Part shown: piece by piece, positions 46,801 through 55,800 of the stretch
How positions within the stretch are numbered: position 1 is the stretch's first letter
Layout of the letters: each line of letters begins with the position of its first letter
Origin: Siphonodentalium dalli
Lineage: Eukaryota; Mollusca; Scaphopoda; Gadilida; Siphonodentaliidae
DNA: 64,000 nucleotides
Assembly (NCBI GenBank): GCA_032622095.1
Contig: CP136063.1
Span: forward strand, 79,277,980-79,341,979
Reading direction: 5' to 3'
The notes under the pieces: model-generated
Database searches by the model: none
What the model saw: only the letters and a program-made list of their open reading frames with translations
Told to the model about the DNA's origin: nothing
Made by a program: the position numbers and the translations under genes

Positions 46801-49800
46801 GATAGCCACCACCGAATCCGTTATTTTTCACTATCAGTTTAGTGAACGATATATTATATTTCTCATTTAAGGGGAAGGTCAAGTGACAAATATTGAAATC
46901 AAATTTCCATGCAAATCTCAGGAGCAAAATTTATGTATGAAGCAGTTGTTCGGCAACCAAAGCAGGCATACAATTGAGCAGTCACACATATGCCTGTTGT
47001 GTCCAATACCACATCAAGTCACGCTCAGATGTATGTGCAACTCTGTATCTTTTGCTCCGCAGATTTGCATGGAAACCCCCAATTCAAAATTGGTCACTTG
47101 ACCTCCCCCATAAATAACCCCTTAAATAAATCGAATTCAACTTGTTCTACCGCGCGCTAGGTAAATTATAAAATTTGACAATAAATTTTTTGTTTGAGAC
47201 TTTTTTTTCTGCAATTACGTCACATGACCTACATTTGAAAAATCAATATAAATTTCAAAAATAAACACCAACATTATAATGGAACAAGTTCCAAGCGGAC
47301 CCGCCAGACATATACCTTTTGTTTCCAATACCACGTCAAGTCACGCTTCAGAAGTATGTGCAACTCTATAACTTTTGCTCCGCAGATTTGCATGGAAATC
47401 CCCATTCAAAATTGGTCACTTGATCTATCCCCCTCAAATAAATCGGATTCAACTTGTTCTACTTTTGGCGTTTGGTCGCTGCACTAACGATATTCATGAA
47501 ATCACTTGTTTCAACTCCATGATTTCAATTATTGATGTCTCTTCTAATGAACCAATATCTTTTTCCATTAAAATTTAGATTACATGCGACAATTCAATGG
47601 AACTTTCTTGTTAAAATCGTTCTGGCCCGATGAGTCTCTTAACACTTATATTGAACTCACATACCTCGCATAATTAATTACCCAACTATTAAAGGCCGAT
47701 GGCGGTTTGGAGACTGAAACTATACTCCCCTTTGTTATATCCCGGTCGAGTTGTGTTGGTTCAGTTCAATTTAATTTATTTCTCTGATCATCAAATGAAG
47801 ATATTACAGAGTGTAAGGTAAAGTTATCCATTCACATAGTACATTGTATAATTAAGGGGCTGTGCACTGCGACATTGGATGTGTGATTAATGATTTTGAG
47901 CTTATATCCGGCTACCATAGAGCGCAGCTATAGGCATGAACTATTATATTGGTGTTGGGGCCCTTCTTTATAAAGTGTTGGTATATGTGTAAACAACATG
48001 CATATTATGTCGGTACATTTTTGAAGGGGGTTTACTTCTGTGTCTGAAAATGGAGCCTCAAGAGTACCGGAATATATATCGATGACCTTTTTTTAAATAA
48101 AGATTGAGATCTTCTAGTCAATTGTTCTGCTGCGATTATTAAAGTGCTGCTGGCTTGTGAGCGTTTGATCTCCGCTAATAATACCGGTCGATAAATACGC
48201 GAAACAATTTTATACATGCACATGACACACAAATTTAATCAAGGTTTATATTCTCGAAATAGTTTCGATTTCTTTTCAGCAAGAATCATAAAATAAAGAG
48301 CATTCCTTGTGCGAAAAATTGAAAACAGAGGGAACAATATAATGACAACCCTGTTTCACTGGTCATGTTATATTTCTATGATGTTGGTGGGCACTGCTGT
48401 GCTAATATGGTGTTGGTGAGACAAACCGATGCTACTTAGAACAAATACCCTTAATTTTCCAAAATTGTCATTTTCGCTATGTTAGCTAATCCGAGCGATT
48501 TGAGAAAAAAAATATATAGATATTAAATATATTTTACAACTATATGTACTGGTGTTTGCAAAACGATCATCTTAATTATTGTCGATTTTCAACAACTAAC
48601 ACGGCCGATATTAAAATATGTTATAAATATTATGTGTTCTTGAATATTCAATATAAATGTCTTTTTAAATTCCTCGATTCCTTCAGATTAGCCGTAGGCG
48701 GTAAAAATTACAACTTGAGAAATTGAATCTTCACGGGTTATTGACCCCCCCGGTAACCCCTACAATCGATCTCGTACGATGTCGCGCCGTGTATCGCGTA
48801 TTACTGATGAATCGACGTGTATTTTTGTAGCAATGGCGTTCGTTGTAGTGACAACGGTGTTTAAAGCTGATTCCTGATATGGTAGCAATAAAGAGCGTTT
48901 GTTTGACTTGAACATTTCTGGAAAATGGTTGTGACTTTGGCAAGTGTTTTTCAGAACATATGAAGCCGGCATAACAATATTTCGTATATTTGCTATCGTA
49001 CCCGTCCCTCCAAATTACGTCGAAAAAATTTGGAGGTTCGAAAGAGCCATGTCCGTTTAATGTTACTGTTTATGAAAGTCGATACACAAAAAGTGCAAAA
49101 TGCTCGTTATTTCTTTGTATCTTGTTATATTCTGCATATATATTAGCTTCCATCCAGTGGACGAAAAGGGAGTTAGAGTGACGGGTGAAAATATGGTAGT
49201 AGAGAATACGCACTCGTTCAGGGGGGGGGGGGGGGTCAGGAAAAGAATTACAGATACAAGGTGGAAATTTTGTGTTTTTCAGTTTTGGGGACCCACCACC
49301 CCGGGAGCGAAAGTTTTTTCCACCCAGGTCTGGGACACCCACCCGGGACCGTAAGTTTTTTCCACCCATGTCTGCGACACCCACCCCCAAAATTGATGAA
49401 AATCATGTAAATTGTACTAAATAATGTGTTGTTGGCAGGGTAAGGGTATCTCATTGTGTCTGCACCAGAACTGACAGAACGCTGATCAAGTACACCCACA
49501 AAAAATAAACAAACAAAGCATATGGCTGAAAAATTTGCCAACAAAACCTTTAAAAAACAAAAATTTATGCGTAGCATCATCCGACTCGCAGCGAGTGGGG
49601 AAGAGCAGGAGAGGGGGTCTAACCCCCCTCTCGTAAGTGGGGGTCCGGGGAAATTTTTCGTATACTACATTCAAAACGACGTGTTTTCCTGTGTTCTGGA
49701 CCCAGTAATATATTGCTTTATATTAGGCCTATATATGGAACGGGTAACAATAACCTTCAGTACAATTACGGTATACTATGGAAGGTTAGTGATGAAAGAT

Positions 49801-52800
49801 CAAAGCTTCTTTGAACAGTGAACTTATCTTCTGAAAGTCTGTGCAAATGTGAATTATCTGGGCGACATGGTGATTTTGGCGCGCCAGACACGCCCACGGA
49901 ATAAGCCCCCGGAATCAACGGGTGCCTATGCTTTGGGCTGGTGCATGGGAGAATATTTTGTAATTCAGAATGAATACTCGCAATCATGGCTTCTAGTCAG
50001 TACTAGTATAGAGGTGTTTCGGCTGGTAATACAATGCATCTATCAACCTCTTAATCCCTCCATTAACTATGCTATTTTTTTTAGTTTTACTTCTAATAGC
50101 CATCAGCTTCATGATACACCAGCAAAATACGTCATCAATACAAGCCAAATGGGTGGTCAGATCACACTCCAATCACGTACTCGTTTTATTAGTATAAACA
50201 CAGTTTTCACCAAAAAATATCTGACACGGAACTGATTAACTAGTATTCCAATCCCCTATTCATCTACATTCTGGTTGCATCCATAATGTTAATTAAATAT
50301 TGTATGTAAAATTATTATCTGTTGTGTAAATGTTTGGGTTATGAATAACTATATGTTCAGTCAATCAGCTGACTAATGACGATAAGGACACATGGAAACC
50401 GATGCTTTGAAGGACTCGTGTCAAACTTTTTTGTATTAAGCAATGGAAAATGCGTATTTGTCGTGACCTGAAGATGTCTTGTTATCACACATTCGGTCCA
50501 ATTAGGGTGCCACAACATGTGATGGAAGATATAACCAATCTTAAATGCCATGCATGTATACCATTGGAAACGAACCAGCAATGTATTTCTATAATATAAT
50601 TCGAAAATATACTATATGTATACCGTACATGTATATCATAGTAGTATGGCGTATGTGCCCTTAGATAATCTCTTTACGATGATACTGCCGCCAGTGCGTT
50701 TTATAGTCCGGGCGTTGATCGGACTACATTGTATAACCTATAGAGTGCACTGTAGACGACTCATGTTTATCATTCATTCGTTTTTTACATATAGATGGAA
50801 TTGTCTAAATTTTGACTACACTTTCAGAATTGCTATATTTCTTTTTGATAGAAATATTCAGAGTTGAAACTTCGGGCGCACAAAACTTGGCACCGGGCGA
50901 GATATTCTCCGATATAAAATGTCGCAGAAATTGTTTGCTCTGTATGGCGAAAAATAGCCCGCGGACCTTCATCTCGGGATGTTGGATTCGCCCCTTGCAT
51001 GGCTATACGGTCATATCGTGGAATACCAGTCAACCCACATTTAAAAAAAACTATACGTTTGAGTAATGTAAACTGCTGTATTTGCATGCGCGTTAGCAAT
51101 ATTCAGTGCGGAATCTTCGGGCGCCCGATACAAATGGTGCCAGGATCACCTCGCAAACAAAATCCTTGCTCTGGCGAAAATAGGGGGGCGCCCCCCTTGA
51201 ATCCGTTTGTCTCCATGTGGGAAATCACTGATGAGCAATGAGGAGCTCCCCTTAAAATCATTCTAGGCGAGTGCGGGTAGCTCTCATAAAAAAGGCCGAA
51301 GGCCTGAGGGGGGAGTATGGGAGGGGGTCAGGAGGCATAAATGTTGTATCCAAATTGTCCTGTAATATTCACATTGGATCATGTTGGATTATTTGATTCC
51401 GATACAAGTCCATAATGGACTTATATCTGTTATTCCGTTTTACGGCGCGGACCACTGTGAAAATACATTATAACGAGCGCACATCTGGTGAGTCGTGAGT
51501 TGGTTTATTCGCGTTATTTTCCGCCAATAATGAACTTATAAGTCTTGATTAGTCGATAATGGCATTAAAACACTCTCATTTACAGTTCGTTATGGACTCA
51601 AAATGAGGCGATTATAGTCGATTATGAACATAAAACAAATCCTATTATAAGCCCATAAAGTGCTGATTGTCGGGAGAACAGGCTGTAATATTAGTTGAAT
51701 GCTGCATTGTTTCCGTGTGCAAATCGTCGGAGTACCCATTTGCCAGTTTTATTCAGAGATATAAGTACATGGTATGTTAGCACAATCTGAACCTCTCCGT
51801 ACGAATATTTATGAAACATCAATATCAGCTATTGGAAAGCGAATACTTCTTTGTTTAAAGACACTGACTTTCGTTTGGACTTTGTCGCCTTTTGGTATGA
51901 TCGCACCGTTCTGTGTATGGCAGTGATGTCACACAGACGTGGTGGGATAAAATCAAGGCTGACATTCGGTCTTATATCCACAATTATGCTAATACTAAAG
52001 CCATGAATAACAGAGCCTCCCTTCGTAGGTTAGAAAAAGATTATAAACTTTTACTCCAATCCGAAAAACAGTTTCCAGGACAATACATTGCTCAACTTGC
52101 TCCACTTCGTGACAGTATTAAATCTTACCATGCAGCTAACGCTGAAGGAGCTTATATTCGATCACGCTCTAATGTCGTAAACTCACATGACGGGTCAGCT
52201 CAATACTTTCATTCGTTAGAACGTACGCGCAGTGCAAAACAAATAATTTCCTCCATCACCACTGACGGTATTACTTATACCAAAACTCCCGACATCATTT
52301 CACAATTTACAAATTATTGGGCACAGTTGTTTACTCGTGAAGACACGGACCCACAGGCAGCTGATCGCTTCTTACATGACCTACCTCAATTATCAGTTTC
52401 TGACGCGGACCTCTGTGAAGCCCCCCTTCGCATTGAAGAATTAAATACCGTTCTTTCCGATATGGCCTCTGGTAAATCCCCTGGTCCCGATGGAGTCCCC
52501 GCAGAATTTTATAAGACCTTTGCCCCCCAGATTTTGCCCCGTTTATTACAACTGTACATTAACTGTATTCATGATAAACTACCATTATCCCAACGCACAT
52601 CACTTATTACCATGCTTCCCAAAGACCCCACTCATCCTGAAATTGTGTCAAATTATCGCCCCATTAGTCTGTTAAATGTAGATTACAAAATTTTGTCAAA
52701 ATCACTTTGTAATCGGCTTAAATCAGTTATTGGCTCAATTGTTCATGACGACCAAACGTGCGGAGTTCCAGGGCGCACCATCATAGATAATTTACATCTA

Positions 52801-55800
52801 TTACGCAATATTCAGGATTATTGTCAATTGAAAAATCTACCTGTGCCTAATTTGTCAGCTTAGATCAACAGAAAGCCTTTGATCGGCTAGACCACACATA
52901 TTTATTTAATACACTTTCTTCCTTTTGAATTGGGGCAAACTTTATTGCTTGGGTACGACTTTTATATACTGACATTTATTCTAGTCTCTTAATTAACCAG
53001 TTTATCACAGGTCCCTTCCCTGTGACTGTGGTATTATATCTCTGTCGTTCCCTTACCAGCCCCTTATATTACACTTTTCCAGAGAACTGCATTTCGCTTC
53101 TTTTGGACCACTAGGATTGAACCCCTCCCTCGGTCTTTACTTTACGCACCCAAAAAGGCAGGTGGTGCTGATATTGTACATTTACCTTCCAAATGTTACA
53201 CTATCCATCTTCGCCATATTCAACGACTTATTATTATTATTATTTATTAACATTTAAGAAACGCATTCTACATAATGTTCCAATGCGCTTTACAAGTAAA
53301 TACAATAAAAACACATAAAACTATAAAAATATAAACAATAGGCCTACTACTATTAAATACAATTTTGTAAAGATGGATTAAGAAAAAATAAAAACTTAAC
53401 CATGTTAAGAAAAAAAATAATTTAAAATTAAATTTAACGAAAATTACTGTAAAATTAAAGTTAAAGAAATTGAAATTTCAGTAAAAAATGAAAAGTATGA
53501 TTTATAAAAAAAATTAAGATAAAAGAATAAATTATAACTTTAACAACGGTGTGTATTGAAATAACAACTGCAATAAGATTTCCAAAAATAACGATCTATA
53601 AATTGAAACATTTTTTGAAAAGATGGGTTTTCAGTTTTTTCTTAAATTCGGAGGTTGTTTTTGAACGTCTAATCTTTAACGGTAGTCCATTCCAAATCTG
53701 GATAGATGTCTCTTGAAAGCATTTTTCACCATAACGTCCGTCTGGTTTCCTGATGTTGGTTAGGTCTAGACCACACGCACTTGAACGGGTAACTCTGTCA
53801 CACGATTTCAGGATAAACATGTCTGTTATGTATGACGGTACTTGTTTTCTGAGGGATTTAAAAACGATCACAGCACATTTAAACTGCATCCTGAATTCGA
53901 ACGTCATTATGTGATTATGAATTAGAACTCGTGTTATGTGGTCAAACTTCGAAACGTTCCCAATAAGCCGAGCACAGTTATTCAATAACAGGTTGATTCT
54001 TTTAATGTTCCCTTTTGTCAAATTTGTAAGAAGTGAGTTGAGACTGTCCACGCGCGCTACCACTAAGGTAAGAACAGCATGCTTTATTGCCTTCGGGCTC
54101 AAATGACATTTAACTCTCCTTAGGCACCTTAGGTGAAAATAACACGACTTCAACAAATTGTTAACTGTCACGGTCATCGACATAGTATTATCAAAATAGG
54201 AGCCCAGGTTTCGAATTTCCGAACTTGAGTCAATTATAGAGTCAGCAAGCTGAATTTGAAATTTGGCGTCTGCTTGTCCATTTACAGTCTCTGACAACAC
54301 TTTTAACGAATATCGAGATCCTATCACAAGAAATTCTGACTTATCATCGTTAAGTTTGAGTTTATTTAGTTCCATCCAATTCTTAATATCCAGGTAACAT
54401 TGTTGAAGGCGAGCTTTGGCGAGATGGTAACCGTTTGACTCTTTTCTAGAAAACTCGATGTATATTTGAGTGTCATCCGCGTACATATGATATTTTACAC
54501 GATTTTTCTGTAAGATCTGGCCCAACGGTAAAGTATAAACTAAAAATAGAAGAGGACCCAATATTGAGCCTTGGGGAACACCGATGTCCAGGTCCACACA
54601 TTCAGAGTAAGAATTTCCAATAACGACCTTTTGCTTGCGCAGTCTCAAATATGATGCAAACCAGGCCAATGCGGTTCCGTTCACATGTGTGAATTCGCTG
54701 AGCCTATTTATAAGAATTTGATGGTCACACGTATCAAAGGCTGCACTGAGGTCAAGCATTAGCAGCATAACACAATTTCCTTGGTCTAGAGAAAGCTCAA
54801 TGTCATTTTTAACTTTTATCAGGGCAGTTTCACATGAATGGTCCTTTCTATAAGCCGACTGAAATTTTTCTACAAGATTGTGACTATTTATGAAATCCAA
54901 CAGCTGGCGGCTAACGACTTTCTCTAGTAATTTTGAAATGAACGAAAGGTTTGATACAGGTCGATAATTTTTTACCCACCCCACAGTACGTTGGTCCGTT
55001 TTTACCATTTATTGGATAGGATTTCACTTACGAGACTTTGTTCCTACCTTTGCCGGCCACAACATCGCGCATAGCGATCCGGCGTCCATTCTCCCCTTTT
55101 ATAAAGCCTGCTTGCGTGCTTTACTCGCCTTTCGTGATCTCCCTAATTATCCGCATTTACCGGATGTTGACTCTAAGGCCATTTACACTCACTTAATTAC
55201 CCCCCACACCTCTCTTCCCAAGATCACCACCCTCTATCCAAAATTACCCCTTACTTTGCTCTGGCTCAATCTTCACCATGAACACATAGACCCCGCTATT
55301 CGCGGTACTCTATATCGCCTCATTCATGGGGTATTGTTTACAAGAACTCGCGCACATCGATTTTTAAGTCACCCTATTTATATTACCTGCCCATTATGCC
55401 ACAAGGCACCCGAAAATTTACAACATCTTTTTGTAGCATGTGAGGTCGTTATTCCATTATGGAATACAGTATTTACTTGGATTAAGTATCTCATTCCCGG
55501 TAACAAATTTCGTACTCATTTAGGCCATATTCGTTTTCTTATAGTCCGAGCACGCAATCCCTTACACCTTGCTCTGGCACTCATTTTAATTACGGAAGCT
55601 ATCGCTACAATTTGGAATATCCGAAACCCCCTACATCACTCTCAGAAAGCCTCCAAACATCGCATGTCTACTCGAACCGTATACCCCTCACAAATCGCCG
55701 TATTACGCTTTTTATCACGCATTCGCACCCGGGTCCTAATATATCAAAATCGATTATCAACACCCAGCTTTAATGAATTGTGGCTTCAATCTGATGACAT

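Larger units (their letters stand above)
53230..55010 (-). mobile_element. L2/CR1/Crack-like LINE inserted in the Tx1 element
   Basis: Minus-strand, 5'-truncated just before the RT. Its 3' end is a TAA-type tail (five aat/taa units at about 53230-53246). The Tx1 coding sequence is interrupted at CAACGACTT and resumes at ttattggataggatttcact. A short tta/ttatt duplication is possible but is masked by the tail. Confidence 0.88.

Noticed and set aside
49070-49390. Gly-rich frame with DLGGKNFRSRG repeats
   Set aside because: It comes from the G-run/CACCCACCCC tandem repeat; the similar frame at 62857-63123 has the same origin.
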